From assembly GCA_015232575.1 (NCBI GenBank), contig JADFZL010000013.1:152579-216578 (forward strand): a stretch of DNA of 64,000 bases, read 5' to 3'. The first letter of the stretch is position 1; every line of letters starts with the position of its first letter. Under the pieces are notes generated by a model that was given only the letters and a program-made list of their open reading frames with translations, did no database searches and was not told where the DNA came from. This DNA is from Candidatus Rifleibacteriota bacterium. Lineage in GTDB: Bacteria; Muiribacteriota; Ozemobacteria; Ozemobacterales; Ozemobacteraceae. A program made the translations under genes and the position numbers. Positions 35,414 through 44,976 of this stretch are shown piece after piece.

Positions 35414-36499
35414 GTTGATTATTACTCCGCCGCCTAGAAGACGGTCTGGTTCCTGGGTTGAGAAAAATACTGCTGACTGGCCCGGGGTGACTGCTGCGGC
35501 ATCAGCATCCAGATCGACACGCCAGAAACCATTGCCACAATTCTTAAGTGTGCCTGATATCGGTTTGAAGCGATGTCTGATCATTAGTTCAACTTTTGTT
35601 TCAGAAACAGGCTCGTCAGATAAAAAGTTCAAATCTGTAATAAAAACAGTCTTCTTCAGAAGTTTATCATATTCTCCAACTCGTACAACACAATTGTCAA
35701 CGTCAATTCCCGTAACATACAATTTTCTGCCATTTCCGCCACCAATACCCTTGCGCTGACCTATGGTAAATTTAATTGTACCATCGTGACGGCCGATTTT
35801 ATTTCCATCAGAATCAATAATATCACCCGATTTAAATGCTTTGTGTTTTACCGGAAGAAGTTTTTTAAGGAATGAAACATAATCGCCATCAGGAATAAAG
35901 CATATCTCCTGAGATTCTGGACGATCAGCATTTGTAAGACAATATTTCTGCGCAATTTCCCTGACTTTGTCCTTTGTAAGATTTTCAAGAGGCAACTTCA
36001 AATTCGGCAAAATCTTTCTGGGAAGCTTCCAGAGGAAATAAGACTGATCTTTTGCACGATCAGAGCCTCTGTACAGGCCAAAACCATCCGGGGATTGCTG
36101 AATTCTGGCATAATGTCCCGTTGCAAGGCTGTCGCAGCCAAGCGAAAGCGCCTTATCATACAAGTCGGGAATTTTTACAGTGGCATTACAAATAACGCAC
36201 GGATTCGGAGTTCTTCCGCTGGAATATTCTTTTGTAAAATTTTCAATGACTTCGCTCTTGAAACGATCAGAAACGTCGACAACAAAATGCTGAATACCAA
36301 GTTTTGAAGCAACAGAGCGTGCAGCAGCAACACCTTCAAGTCCGCAACAGCTTTTCGGACCTTCTTTGAAGTCGCCGTAGCAGAAGGTTTTCAGGGTAAC
36401 AGCAACAACTTCATATCCGGAATCTTTCAGCAAAGCTGCTGTTACAGATGAATCGACACCACCGGATAATGCGACCAGAATGCTGCGTTTTTCTGCCAT
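35393..36499 (-). CDS. mnmA: tRNA-specific 2-thiouridylase MnmA
   Basis: 368 residues from ATG 36499, with AGGAT upstream; the frame is open to 36577 inside the permease gene. It adds sulfur to U34 of tRNA-Lys, -Glu and -Gln. The PP-loop is LSGGVDSS (11-18). NPCVIC holds Cys101 and Cys104, and SQEICF holds Cys200, the set reported to bind a 4Fe-4S cluster or act in catalysis. GHYARI and YFLWKLP are also present. The last residues EGSRDP and the stop are encoded by the terminal block of the tandem repeat, so the natural C-terminus has probably been replaced. Confidence 0.94.
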   Translation of the reverse strand: MAEKRSILVALSGGVDSSVTAALLKDSGYEVVAVTLKTFCYGDFKEGPKSCCGLEGVAAARSVASKLGIQHFVVDVSDRFKSEVIENFTKEYSSGRTPNPCVICNATVKIPDLYDKALSLGCDSLATGHYARIQQSPDGFGLYRGSDRAKDQSYFLWKLPRKILPNLKLPLENLTKDKVREIAQKYCLTNADRPESQEICFIPDGDYVSFLKKLLPVKHKAFKSGDIIDSDGNKIGRHDGTIKFTIGQRKGIGGGNGRKLYVTGIDVDNCVVRVGEYDKLLKKTVFITDLNFLSDEPVSETKVELMIRHRFKPISGTLKNCGNGFWRVDLDADAAAVTPGQSAVFFSTQEPDRLLGGGVIINEGSRDP

Positions 36500-36504
36500 T
36501 AAAT

Positions 36505-37386
36505 TTATCCTGGAATTGCTTTTCGTCTGAAGATTAAAGCTGAAAGAAAGAAAAAGAAAATCGACCAGGTCACACAACCAATTATTGCATTAGAAACCGC
36601 CGGATCAAAAATGTTCAGCTTTCCATCCATTATTCCATATAAAGTATCAATTTCGAACAATTTTGACGGGTGCCGGGTAAAAATCCATGAGGCAATCTTC
36701 TCGTAAAACGGATCAAATTTTGCGAGCGTCGGTGCCATCAGTACAAATGTCTGCAGAAACATCATTACAAATAATCCGGAAAACGCCATCAAAATCGGAG
36801 ACTCACTGAACAGGGAAAATAGAACGAAGTAAGCTATTACCGGCAGATTTGCAACGAAGGAGATTGCGAGAAGTTTAATAGCGGATATGGCACTTAAAAT
36901 AGTTGTCGGCGCGTCTTCAACAAAATCAAGTACAATCTTTGGACTCTGACTCATGTTTTTTGCTATCCAGATTGTTGTCTGAAGGAATAATCCGCCAATT
37001 GTTATTGCAATGAGCAGAAAAAACATTACAGCAAGCGATTTGGAAATAATCACCTGGAGTCGCGTAACTGGCGTCAACAGTAGGGTTTTCATGTGTCCTT
37101 TCGCCATTTCTCCGGAAATGCTGTCTCCGATTACCAGAGACAGAAAAAATGGAGCTATCCAGGCAAAAAGTTTGAGATGAGCCGTAAAAAGCCCTCTCAT
37201 AGCTTCTGTAAGCAAAGATAACCTGAGATCATCGAATCCCCATGTTTTGAATTTTATAAAAACAATAATTCCCAATATTCCGCCAAGAATGGGTATAACA
37301 TTCAGCCCGAGAAGAAAAAGAAGGGCTTTCTTTCGCGCCATGATCTTTTTAATCTCAAATTTTAACAGCAGTATTGATCTGTTCAT
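36505..37386 (-). CDS. ABC-2 type transporter permease
   Basis: 293 residues from ATG 37386 (37398 also possible). It has six hydrophobic spans in the ABC-2/NatB arrangement, with a cytoplasmic segment DSISGEMAKGHMKTLLLTPVTR between spans. This is the usual coupling region of these permeases. It forms an exporter with the ATPase encoded immediately upstream. The substrate is unknown. It lies five bases before mnmA. Confidence 0.85.
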   Translation of the reverse strand: MNRSILLLKFEIKKIMARKKALLFLLGLNVIPILGGILGIIVFIKFKTWGFDDLRLSLLTEAMRGLFTAHLKLFAWIAPFFLSLVIGDSISGEMAKGHMKTLLLTPVTRLQVIISKSLAVMFFLLIAITIGGLFLQTTIWIAKNMSQSPKIVLDFVEDAPTTILSAISAIKLLAISFVANLPVIAYFVLFSLFSESPILMAFSGLFVMMFLQTFVLMAPTLAKFDPFYEKIASWIFTRHPSKLFEIDTLYGIMDGKLNIFDPAVSNAIIGCVTWSIFFFFLSALIFRRKAIPG

Positions 37387-37387
37387 G

Positions 37388-38329
37388 TCAAGCCCCATTG
37401 GAGTCAGTTAATTTAAGAAATGTTTCTTCAAGGGAAGCTTCAATCGGAATCATTGCCGAAATAAGAATTCCCGAAGTTACAAGAATTCGATTCAATTCAG
37501 GAGTCCATCCAGTTTTCACTGAGACTTTCAGACCTCTTGGAAGCACTTCATTCGTCAGGACTTCCGGATGGTTCTTCATTATTTCCAATGCCCTGGAAAC
37601 CTGATTTTCATTTATTCTTAGTTCAACCACATCACATTCACTTGAAAGAAGATCTTTAACATAGCCCTGTCTTATCATTATTCCTGAATCAACAATAACT
37701 ACAAAGTCGCAAAGCCGCTGAATTTCGTCAAGAAGGTGCGATGACAGAAAAATAGTGGTTGAATATGCGCTGTGAATGTTTTTGAAAATATCGCGCATCT
37801 GTGCCCGGCCCTGCGGGTCCATTCCGTTGGTGGGTTCATCAAGTATCAGAAGTTTCGGATTATGAATAATCGAAAAAGCAACTCCCAGGCGCTGTTTCAT
37901 TCCGGTGGAATATGTTCCGAATGCTCTGCCTGCTGCATCAGATAATCCGACTATTTCGAGAACTTCGTCCAGACGTTTTTTTTCAACCGGTTTAACAAGT
38001 GAGCCAAACCACCAGAGATTATCAAATCCGCTCATTGTCTCAATAAAACTCGGAGATTCAACAAGAACACCGAGTTTATCCATTACTTCAGTGCGATTCT
38101 GAGGCATTGGCACGCCAAGCAGGCTCATTTCGCCGCTGTCAGCAGACATTAGCCCCAGAAGAAGCCTCAATGCTGTTGTTTTTCCAGCACCATTTGGTCC
38201 GAGGAATCCTGAGACCGTTCCATCCGGAACCCTGAATGACATTCCGGATAAAGCATTTTTCTTTCCGAAACGCTTATACATGTCTTTAGCTTCAATAGCT
38301 GATTTATCAGTTCGGGTCATACAGTTCAT
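37388..38329 (-). CDS. ABC transporter ATP-binding protein
   Basis: 313 residues. Walker A GPNGAGKTT (~44-52), signature STGMKQRLG and Walker B LLILDEPTNGMDP, with the switch His in FLSSHLLDE. The C-terminal ~90 residues are the regulatory extension common in NatA/CcmA-like exporters. The start overlaps the AI-2E permease stop by 23 bases. It pairs with the permease at 36505-37386. Confidence 0.93.
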   Translation of the reverse strand: MNCMTRTDKSAIEAKDMYKRFGKKNALSGMSFRVPDGTVSGFLGPNGAGKTTALRLLLGLMSADSGEMSLLGVPMPQNRTEVMDKLGVLVESPSFIETMSGFDNLWWFGSLVKPVEKKRLDEVLEIVGLSDAAGRAFGTYSTGMKQRLGVAFSIIHNPKLLILDEPTNGMDPQGRAQMRDIFKNIHSAYSTTIFLSSHLLDEIQRLCDFVVIVDSGIMIRQGYVKDLLSSECDVVELRINENQVSRALEIMKNHPEVLTNEVLPRGLKVSVKTGWTPELNRILVTSGILISAMIPIEASLEETFLKLTDSNGA

Positions 38330-39410
38330 GATAGAGCTCGCGGCTCAGCACCTTTCCAATACATGTTACCGGAACAGAAAGAAACATTCCAAGTATTCCA
38401 AACATACTGCCGCCAATTATTAGCGCCAGTATAACAAGAACAGGATGTAATCCAACGTTTTCCCCGATAATTTTCGGCTGAACAATAAAACCATCAATTC
38501 CCTGAACAATCGAAAGAGCTATTGCTATTTTTCCCATTGTTATCAGGAAATCCCAGGTTGGACCGAATTGCGAAATAGCTATAAGCAGAGAGACCACTGT
38601 GGTAAACACTCCGCCAAGATACGGCACAAGATTGGCCACGCCGGCAACAGGTCCGAGAATGGCAGAAAATTTCAATCCGCACATGAAAAGCGCTACAAAC
38701 ATGAGAGAACCGAATATTATACACGAAAGTATCTGCCCGCGAAGGAAAGCACTCAGCACTGAATCAATATCCTTCAGTATTCTCTCTGCTGATTGTCTGT
38801 AAACTGTAGGAATAAGCAATAATGAGTTGGAGTACAATTGATCAAGATCGAGGAGAATATAGAAAGTAAGAAGCGGAAGCAGTGCCAGACCGAATACGCC
38901 ACTGAATGTAGACATCAGAAATCCAAAAACGTTCCTGGTAATAGAAATCAGGAAGTCTTTCAGAAATACCACTGTTTTGGCAACTATCTGCTGAACTTTA
39001 TCACCCTGAAGGAAAACTTCAAGGTATGACTTAACGACGGTATTCTGGGAATGTTTTAAATACACTTCCCTGAACCATGTTTTGTATTCCAGGGTAATCT
39101 TATCAACGTTTATTTCAGAAACACGGTTAAACAGCTCATGTCCTTCTGAAACGATCTGAATGAAGACCGGAACAATGATTATTATAGAGAATATAATTCC
39201 TATCGAGAAAAGCGACAAAACTGCCCATGGACGCGGCAGACTTCGTCTCTCAAGAAATCTCACCATAGGATTAATTATATAGGCAAGAACAAGCGAAACC
39301 AGCACAGGCGCAACAACGCCTGCTATATTATAAATCAGAATGCAAAAAAGCGTTAATCCAATGAGAATCAGCGTATTTTTTACAAACGGCGGTAAGTCTC
39401 TCAGAAACAT
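38307..39410 (-). CDS. AI-2E family transporter (PerM/YhhT-like)
   Basis: 367 residues with seven to eight membrane spans. The family pattern is clear: N-terminal PVLVSLVLAYIINPMVRFLERR and C-terminal AGVANLVPYLGGVFTTVV, GFIVQPKIIGENVGLHPVLV, then GGSMFGILGMFLSVP. The ATG has GAGGATG upstream. The substrate cannot be told; some members export AI-2 and others act as ion antiporters. It heads the run towards the ABC pair, mnmA and dapF. Confidence 0.9.
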   Translation of the reverse strand: MFLRDLPPFVKNTLILIGLTLFCILIYNIAGVVAPVLVSLVLAYIINPMVRFLERRSLPRPWAVLSLFSIGIIFSIIIIVPVFIQIVSEGHELFNRVSEINVDKITLEYKTWFREVYLKHSQNTVVKSYLEVFLQGDKVQQIVAKTVVFLKDFLISITRNVFGFLMSTFSGVFGLALLPLLTFYILLDLDQLYSNSLLLIPTVYRQSAERILKDIDSVLSAFLRGQILSCIIFGSLMFVALFMCGLKFSAILGPVAGVANLVPYLGGVFTTVVSLLIAISQFGPTWDFLITMGKIAIALSIVQGIDGFIVQPKIIGENVGLHPVLVILALIIGGSMFGILGMFLSVPVTCIGKVLSRELYHELYDPN

Positions 39411-39518
39411 TAGAGATTCATCCTCAAAAAAATTTCTAAAGAGAGGATACTATTAATCAATAGAAAAATTCAAGTAAACATATTCGTTAAAAATTATAAT
39501 TTGAATTGCAAACGACAA

Positions 39519-40460
39519 TTATTTTATTCGATATTTTCGAATATTATGGTTTTGTGTTCCAATCGGGGAATAGCTTAGCCATATATCGCTGCCATCAACA
39601 ATTCCAAGTTTTGATGCAAATCTTGAAGGCAATGAAATGCGGTCTATCTCTGTACATTTGCCTGACTGATCGACTTTGAACAATTGTTTTACAAAAGGTT
39701 CATACGAAAAAACTGATAAACCAGCAGCATCACCATTTTCAAGAAATCCAAGCAGTCTTGCACCTTTTGTTGAAACACCTGAAAGTTGAATTTCACTTTT
39801 ATGACCATCGGGCGATATTCTGAAAAATGCAGAATACTCATCTTCCTTTTTCAATCCAAATCCGCAAATATTTTTGTCTTTATCATAGGCAATATTCAGA
39901 AATGTTGTACAAGTCGCAACCGAAATGATTTTTCCAGTAAGAGATGTTCTGAAAATAGAATTAGAAGAAAAATCTGCAATGGCAATTTCTTCACCAAGGC
40001 TGCAGATGCTGTCTATCTGCACTGGAACAGTCTGGGAAAAAGAGGTAAGATTAGAAATTTGCTGAACTCTGCCATCATTTATCTGATAAATTCCATAGTT
40101 GCTGCGGTCTAAAAAGGTAACCATCCCATTTGCGATACATATATCGTTTACTTCCGCTTCCGGGGCGAGTGGAGCAATGTTGATAATTTCGTTCGATTCA
40201 TTAAGAAAGAGTATCCGCAAAAGAACCGCATCAAGAATAACAGCTTTGCCGTCTAAGACAGCAATTGACAGCGGTCCAACTTCAGGCGCACCTTTCATCT
40301 GCGAAACAGCAACAGCTTTTTCCGGATCGAAAGCACCTAACTGGCTTTCGATAAAGAGGGCTGAAGAACTAGATGTCAAGGAAGTTACACTGGCAACTTC
40401 TGCAAAAAGAGCAATCGTGGTAAAAAGAAGTACAACAAAAAAAGTGATTTTATTCCTCAT
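39519..40460 (-). CDS. Exported beta-propeller-like protein
   Basis: 313 residues with signal peptide ITFFVVLLFTTIALFAEVAS. The mature part repeats short beta blocks of the type VNDICIANGMVTFLDRSNYGIYQI and DSICSLGEEIAIADFSSNSI. These resemble NHL/SMP-30-like propeller blades of about 45 residues, but the family call is inference. It starts one base after the NlpC/CHAP-like gene, so the two are probably co-expressed and may meet in the periplasm. Confidence 0.55.
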   Translation of the reverse strand: MRNKITFFVVLLFTTIALFAEVASVTSLTSSSSALFIESQLGAFDPEKAVAVSQMKGAPEVGPLSIAVLDGKAVILDAVLLRILFLNESNEIINIAPLAPEAEVNDICIANGMVTFLDRSNYGIYQINDGRVQQISNLTSFSQTVPVQIDSICSLGEEIAIADFSSNSIFRTSLTGKIISVATCTTFLNIAYDKDKNICGFGLKKEDEYSAFFRISPDGHKSEIQLSGVSTKGARLLGFLENGDAAGLSVFSYEPFVKQLFKVDQSGKCTEIDRISLPSRFASKLGIVDGSDIWLSYSPIGTQNHNIRKYRIK

Positions 40461-40461
40461 T

Positions 40462-41301
40462 TTATGCTCCGGGTGGTCTCACAGCGAATCTTGGTATCCA
40501 GCCATCGTAGTATCCTGAAACTGGGTGAATAGTTCCTCTTCTAAGCCTGGAACTGTTTGAAAGGGCGTTTCCATTCTCAAGAACAACTCCAGTATGAGGT
40601 CTTGGACTCCAGTGAACAATGTCTCCCGGACGCATTTCCGAAGCGGAGACCCTTTTCCAGCCAAATTCAGTTATAAGCCTTTCGGCAAGATCAGGAGTAC
40701 TTGTTTCCATCCAACCGGCAGGAACAAGTCCGGCAGCCCTTAACACGTGTGAAACAAGCCATGCACATGCAAGATTGCCACGGGATGGTCCTCTTCTTGT
40801 GCTATATCCCTCGAATCCTTCCGCAGCAGTAACAAGCGCCTGTGTCATCTCTCTGTTTATATCTTTTTTCATTTCTGCAAGATCATTTCTGAAATCTTTA
40901 AGAATGTTCGGATCGACACCTTCTTTTGCCATTTTAGCAATCAAACTTGGATACTTCCCTTGCAACCCAAGAGCCTCTTCAACGTATTTAAGAGATGATC
41001 CGATCTGTGAAAACTCTTTCCTCTGAAGCCGCCCACGAAGAGTGTTCAGCAAACTGCGTGCCTCATTGAAGGCTGTTCGGCCTTCTACCGATGCAGTTTC
41101 AAGATCAGAATTCTGCACAGCAGAACTTCCGGTCTCAACAGAAGTATTTGTATTCCTGATAAGAACACGTGAATCTTCTGAAAATGTTTTATTATCCCAG
41201 GCAATTAAGGGAAAGTTGGCTTGTAAAAGGATACATGCAAGAAAAACAGAATTTGCGCAATAAACAATCTGAGCAATAAACTTTTTACTGTTATCTGTCA
41301 T
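40462..41301 (-). CDS. Exported NlpC/P60- or CHAP-like cysteine hydrolase
   Basis: 279 residues from ATG 41301, with GAGAGTGG upstream; the frame is open to 41331. After a hydrophobic N-terminal segment there is a helical region (~75-165) and a C-terminal papain-like domain. Its nucleophile is Cys179 in GNLACAWLVSHVLRAAG, followed by MRPGDIVHWSPRPHTGVVLENG with His236. This is the NlpC/CHAP pattern, which cuts peptidoglycan peptides or amide bonds. It is paired with the propeller-like gene. Confidence 0.78.
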   Translation of the reverse strand: MTDNSKKFIAQIVYCANSVFLACILLQANFPLIAWDNKTFSEDSRVLIRNTNTSVETGSSAVQNSDLETASVEGRTAFNEARSLLNTLRGRLQRKEFSQIGSSLKYVEEALGLQGKYPSLIAKMAKEGVDPNILKDFRNDLAEMKKDINREMTQALVTAAEGFEGYSTRRGPSRGNLACAWLVSHVLRAAGLVPAGWMETSTPDLAERLITEFGWKRVSASEMRPGDIVHWSPRPHTGVVLENGNALSNSSRLRRGTIHPVSGYYDGWIPRFAVRPPGA

Positions 41302-41387
41302 ATCCACTCTCCCATAAAACGATTTTAACAACTCATAAAATATTCAGACCAATTTAAGCATCTAAACAATGATACTTAACTTTATAT

Positions 41388-41588
41388 CTAATTAGAAGTT
41401 CTATATAAATTTAGTAAATCTTCCCCACAAACAGCCGAATCGGAAAGAAACAACTGAAAAACCTTATACAAAGCTATTATAAAACAGCTTTCATCAAATA
41501 ATACTTTATAATCTTCCAAAAGTTTTTCTATTCTTCTAAAAGCCTTGTGCAAAATTAAACCTGAGCCAAATGCCGGAACATTATACAC
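41388..41588 (-). CDS. Possible small protein of unknown function
   Basis: 66 codons from GTG 41588, without a recognisable ribosome site. The sequence (for example FRRIEKLLEDYKVLFDESCF) is plausible as an amphipathic helical protein but matches nothing I know. It lies in a 424-base gap whose other content is the hairpin at 41635-41679. It may not be real. Confidence 0.25.
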   Translation of the reverse strand: MYNVPAFGSGLILHKAFRRIEKLLEDYKVLFDESCFIIALYKVFQLFLSDSAVCGEDLLNLYRTSN

Positions 41589-41634
41589 TACTTTTGAGAA
41601 ATATGTATCTATTAGAAAACTCTAATAAGAAGAA

Positions 41635-41679
41635 AGTCGCGGAGTGGAAAATTGCCGATAAAGCTTCCAATCCGCGACT
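41635..41679 (-). terminator. Terminator after the oleate hydratase gene
   Basis: A stem AGTCGCGGA-x-TGGAA pairing with TTCCA-x-TCCGCGACT, 14 bp around one mismatch. On the minus strand it is followed by TTTCTTCTTATT. It lies about 77 bases past the stop codon. Confidence 0.75.
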
Positions 41680-41755
41680 GATCTTATCGCTTTGCTGACA
41701 TCCAGTTAAAGCTTCCGTCAGTGAAAAGCAAAAGGGAAATAGATTTAAATCTCAA

Positions 41756-43672
41756 TTACCGAAACATGTTTTTAATAGTCTGATAGAGCACTTTGGGATC
41801 TTTCCAATATTCATGAATGGCAGGTATTTCTTTCTTGATATCAAGAAGTGAATAAACTGCCATCTGTGCAGCGCGAACTGAATATTCAACTGTAAATACG
41901 CAATCATTCGGAACTTCACAGAACTGGCTGACAAAACCAAAGTTTGTTGCACCTTCGGGAACAACCAAAGGTCGATCAGAAATAACTCTTGGCATAAACT
42001 GGCTGGTAATGAAGGGCATCATGCAGGGAATACAATTTGATGTTTTCAAAATCAGCGGCAAATGTTTATTGAAGCGCAGATGAGAGCAAAGTTCAATCAA
42101 AATTTCCTCACCAGTACATTCTGACATCTTCTTGTTAACATAATCACCTTTATTATCTACGAAAAGAGCATAACCCCAGAAAACCTGAATGTTATCCGGC
42201 TGATTTATGAAATGCGGCTGCTTTGGAAAAACAACTGACATAAGCCAGCTTGAATCTTTAAGAGTAACAAGTCCGCCAGTTCCGGGCTGATTGCCTGAGA
42301 ACTCTATCATAAGCTTAAAGAAAGTCGGATCCTTGCATGTAACAGTGAAGGATTCCCATTTGGCTTTCTGAATATCACCGGCAAATACAGCTGGATTGCC
42401 CAGTCCTGATTGTTTCGCTGCCATTTTTTCCCAAAGCTGGAAAGAAGTTCCTGTAGTCAGAAGTTCCGGGGCCCTGGTCATTGAACCAAGTGTTGAACTG
42501 TCAGTCATTGATCCGTTGGTAATGAAAACCAAATCCTGCTTTCTTACTGATATTTTTTCAGTTTTATCGCCGCGCTTCAGATAAAGGGTTTCTATGGTCT
42601 TGTTCTTTGTATCTTTTGCAAAATCAACATCGGTAACCTTCACATTGTTTGAATAGCGAACACCATGGCTCTGGAGCCACTTTTGAATAGGCAGAATAAT
42701 ACTATCATACTGATTGTACTGAGTTCGATTTATTCCTGCCAGGTTGTAAAGTCGTGGACATTCGTGCATGAAACGGTTCATATAACGCTTCATCTCAGCA
42801 GCGCTATGCCAAGGTTGAAACGCAAACATGGTTGCCCAGAGATGCCAGAAATTACTTTTGAAAAATGAAGGAGGAAAATTTTCTTCGATGGTGCTTGCTC
42901 CCAAAGCCTTTTCAGATTTAATTGAAAACTTCATAAGAGCAAATCTGTCTTTATTGCTGAGAGTCATTTTGGAAAAATCGATGATTTTTCCTTCCTTATC
43001 GACCAATCTGGCCTTGGAGTTAGATTTGAAGGTATCATTAAAAGCATACATTTCGTCCATTACCGAAACTTTCGGATCACTTAAAGAAGGAATAGATTTC
43101 AAAAGATCCCAGAAACATTCATAGGTGGGAAAATTCAACATTCTTCCACCACGAATAAGATAGCCACCCTCTGGAGTTCCCAATCCATCCATTGCTCCGC
43201 CATTCAAAGCCAGTTCTTCCATAACGTGTATGTTTTTTCCCGGGATATGGCCATCTCTGATAAGAAATGACGCCGCAGAAAGACCGCCTATTCCGGCACC
43301 AATGATGTAAACCTGTCTATCTTCGGGTTTGCATTGTTCCTGTGAGTTTTGGAAATAAAGCCTCTTCCCTTCTTCCTGATTATCCTGCAAGTCAAGAACT
43401 GCGTTCGCTAATGCCACAAATCCATCGTTTTCAGCTTCAGGAACAATTCTTTCAGACTCATTCTCTAAAACTGTTTTTTTAATTTCATTCACGCTATTGC
43501 TTGAATTTTCACCATGCACAGTCTGAAATTTATTCTGAGTGACGTTATTCTTTTCCTGAATAGCTTCACATTCTTCCAATATCTGGAAAACAGAATCGCT
43601 GGATTTCTCACACCAACCCACAGACACACTCGAAAACACCACCAACAAAACAAAAAACAGGATTCTTCTCAT
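41756..43672 (-). CDS. Oleate hydratase (MCRA family) with a signal peptide
   Basis: 638 residues. FAD-dependent hydratases of this family add water to unsaturated fatty acids such as oleate. Signatures are the FAD loop IIGAGIGGLSAASFL (~123-137), RGGRMLNFPTYECFWDLL (174-191) and NGSMTDSSTLG. The position of the proposed catalytic Glu of RGGREME is Met178; from memory, some actinobacterial members share this. Unusually, a Sec signal peptide (RILFFVLLVVFSSVSVGWC) and a ~95-residue acidic spacer precede the enzyme, whereas known members are cytoplasmic. It is a single-gene unit with GGAGGGA upstream. Confidence 0.9.
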   Translation of the reverse strand: MRRILFFVLLVVFSSVSVGWCEKSSDSVFQILEECEAIQEKNNVTQNKFQTVHGENSSNSVNEIKKTVLENESERIVPEAENDGFVALANAVLDLQDNQEEGKRLYFQNSQEQCKPEDRQVYIIGAGIGGLSAASFLIRDGHIPGKNIHVMEELALNGGAMDGLGTPEGGYLIRGGRMLNFPTYECFWDLLKSIPSLSDPKVSVMDEMYAFNDTFKSNSKARLVDKEGKIIDFSKMTLSNKDRFALMKFSIKSEKALGASTIEENFPPSFFKSNFWHLWATMFAFQPWHSAAEMKRYMNRFMHECPRLYNLAGINRTQYNQYDSIILPIQKWLQSHGVRYSNNVKVTDVDFAKDTKNKTIETLYLKRGDKTEKISVRKQDLVFITNGSMTDSSTLGSMTRAPELLTTGTSFQLWEKMAAKQSGLGNPAVFAGDIQKAKWESFTVTCKDPTFFKLMIEFSGNQPGTGGLVTLKDSSWLMSVVFPKQPHFINQPDNIQVFWGYALFVDNKGDYVNKKMSECTGEEILIELCSHLRFNKHLPLILKTSNCIPCMMPFITSQFMPRVISDRPLVVPEGATNFGFVSQFCEVPNDCVFTVEYSVRAAQMAVYSLLDIKKEIPAIHEYWKDPKVLYQTIKNMFR

Positions 43673-43928
43673 GAAAATCCCTCCTGATTAAAAAATATTT
43701 TTCCTATTGAATCCAGTCTAATTTTTTACAGAATAGAAAATATGAACTATTTCTAACACCTGGTCAGATTAGACGGAATCTTTCTTTACGCAAAAAGCAT
43801 TCCATGCGTTTGTTTATGTTTATTCAAGCATTGAAGACAAATATTTTTTACAGTGCTTAAAATTCAGCAATCAGGTGAGTAATAATTAGAAACTTGAACC
43901 ATCAGATAGCTTCTATAGAAAATTGGAA

Positions 43929-44498
43929 TTATTCGGGAAGTCCCTGATGGAAGTATTTTCGGCGTAGTCGCAGGTTTAGAAATTCCGGGACAAAAGTAGT
44001 TTCAATAGTGAGCGGTGAAGAAGGGGGAAGTCCTTTAGATGAATCAGGGGTGATTTCGAATTTTACATGTACACTAATTCTTTTTGGAAATGAGCCAACG
44101 AAGTCGTTGAAACATGGTTCGAATAAGAAGCTTTTGCAGCTTTTTTTAATCAGAACTGTTTGTGCACCTTCTATTGTACGAATTAACGAACCCGAAGCAA
44201 TATAATTAACATCTGTAATTCGGCCATTAATTCTTTTTTTTATGCTGCATCCATTGACGAGAACTTTTATTGAATCCTTCCATTTGCTGATGTCTCCGTC
44301 GGCAACGTCTGCCATTAGCAGATCTTCTGAAAGCGCTTTCGCCGTAAGCCAAGCCTCTGAAATGTTCTCAATGCGATTATCAAGCTTTATGAAAAATCTG
44401 GAATAATGCGAAAACAATTTATAAAGAATCAGCATACATCCTATAGCCAGAACGACTGCTATCATTATTTCCATCGCAGAGAAACCTTTTCTCTTCAC
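43929..44498 (-). CDS. Type IV pilin-like minor pseudopilin, GspJ/PilW-like (set 2)
   Basis: 189 residues. The leader MKRKG is cut before FSAMEIMIAVVLAIGCML, with Glu at +5. The following helix and beta domain (AWLTAKALSEDLLMADV) resemble GspJ/PilW. It is the last gene of the sigma-factor-led operon, 49 bases after the GspI-like gene, and corresponds in position to 29538-30317 of set 1. Confidence 0.78.
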   Translation of the reverse strand: MKRKGFSAMEIMIAVVLAIGCMLILYKLFSHYSRFFIKLDNRIENISEAWLTAKALSEDLLMADVADGDISKWKDSIKVLVNGCSIKKRINGRITDVNYIASGSLIRTIEGAQTVLIKKSCKSFLFEPCFNDFVGSFPKRISVHVKFEITPDSSKGLPPSSPLTIETTFVPEFLNLRLRRKYFHQGLPE

Positions 44499-44547
44499 AA
44501 GTAACTCCTGCCCGTTATCATTGATAATCTTTAATTCAGGTTATACG

Positions 44548-44976
44548 TTATCTTCCGCCCGGATCGTAAACGAAGGTTCGTGTCCAGTTGATGTTCAATT
44601 GCTGATATTCTGAATGACTGATAGAGATTGTCACATTTTTTGTGTTTTCATCCTGAGGGTCTGGCTGTGAAATTGTCATTATTCTTGTAATTGTTTCAGG
44701 AAGAACTGTTACAGATGCAAGAAAAGGTGGTAATGAACCCGTAATTTTACTGCCATGAATTTGAAATGTACAAGGCGTAAGTTCGCGCGGTGAGACTAGA
44801 AGACAGCTTGAAAGAGTTTCCTGCGCTGCCGCAAAGACAATCGAACGAGCATGAATAACTTTCGCGTTATCCATCGAAAGGGAAAAGAGATTTAAAACCG
44901 GCAACAATGCAATAGAAAAACATGCAACTGCAACCAGTATTTCCACAAGTCCAAATCCGACGTTGCGCTCTTTCAA
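44548..44976 (-). CDS. Type IV pilin-like minor pseudopilin, GspI/PilV-like (set 2)
   Basis: 142 residues. The leader MKERNVG is cut before FGLVEILVAVACFSIALLP, with Glu at +5, then NLFSLSMDNAKVIHARSIVF, as in GspI/PilV. Its start directly follows the stop of the GspK-like gene. It is the counterpart of 30304-30801. Confidence 0.82.
   Translation of the reverse strand: MKERNVGFGLVEILVAVACFSIALLPVLNLFSLSMDNAKVIHARSIVFAAAQETLSSCLLVSPRELTPCTFQIHGSKITGSLPPFLASVTVLPETITRIMTISQPDPQDENTKNVTISISHSEYQQLNINWTRTFVYDPGGR

Noticed and set aside
41756..43672. Generic FAD amine oxidase or phytoene desaturase
   Set aside because: The motifs RGGRMLNFPTYECFWDLL and NGSMTDSSTLG are specific to the oleate hydratase (MCRA) family.
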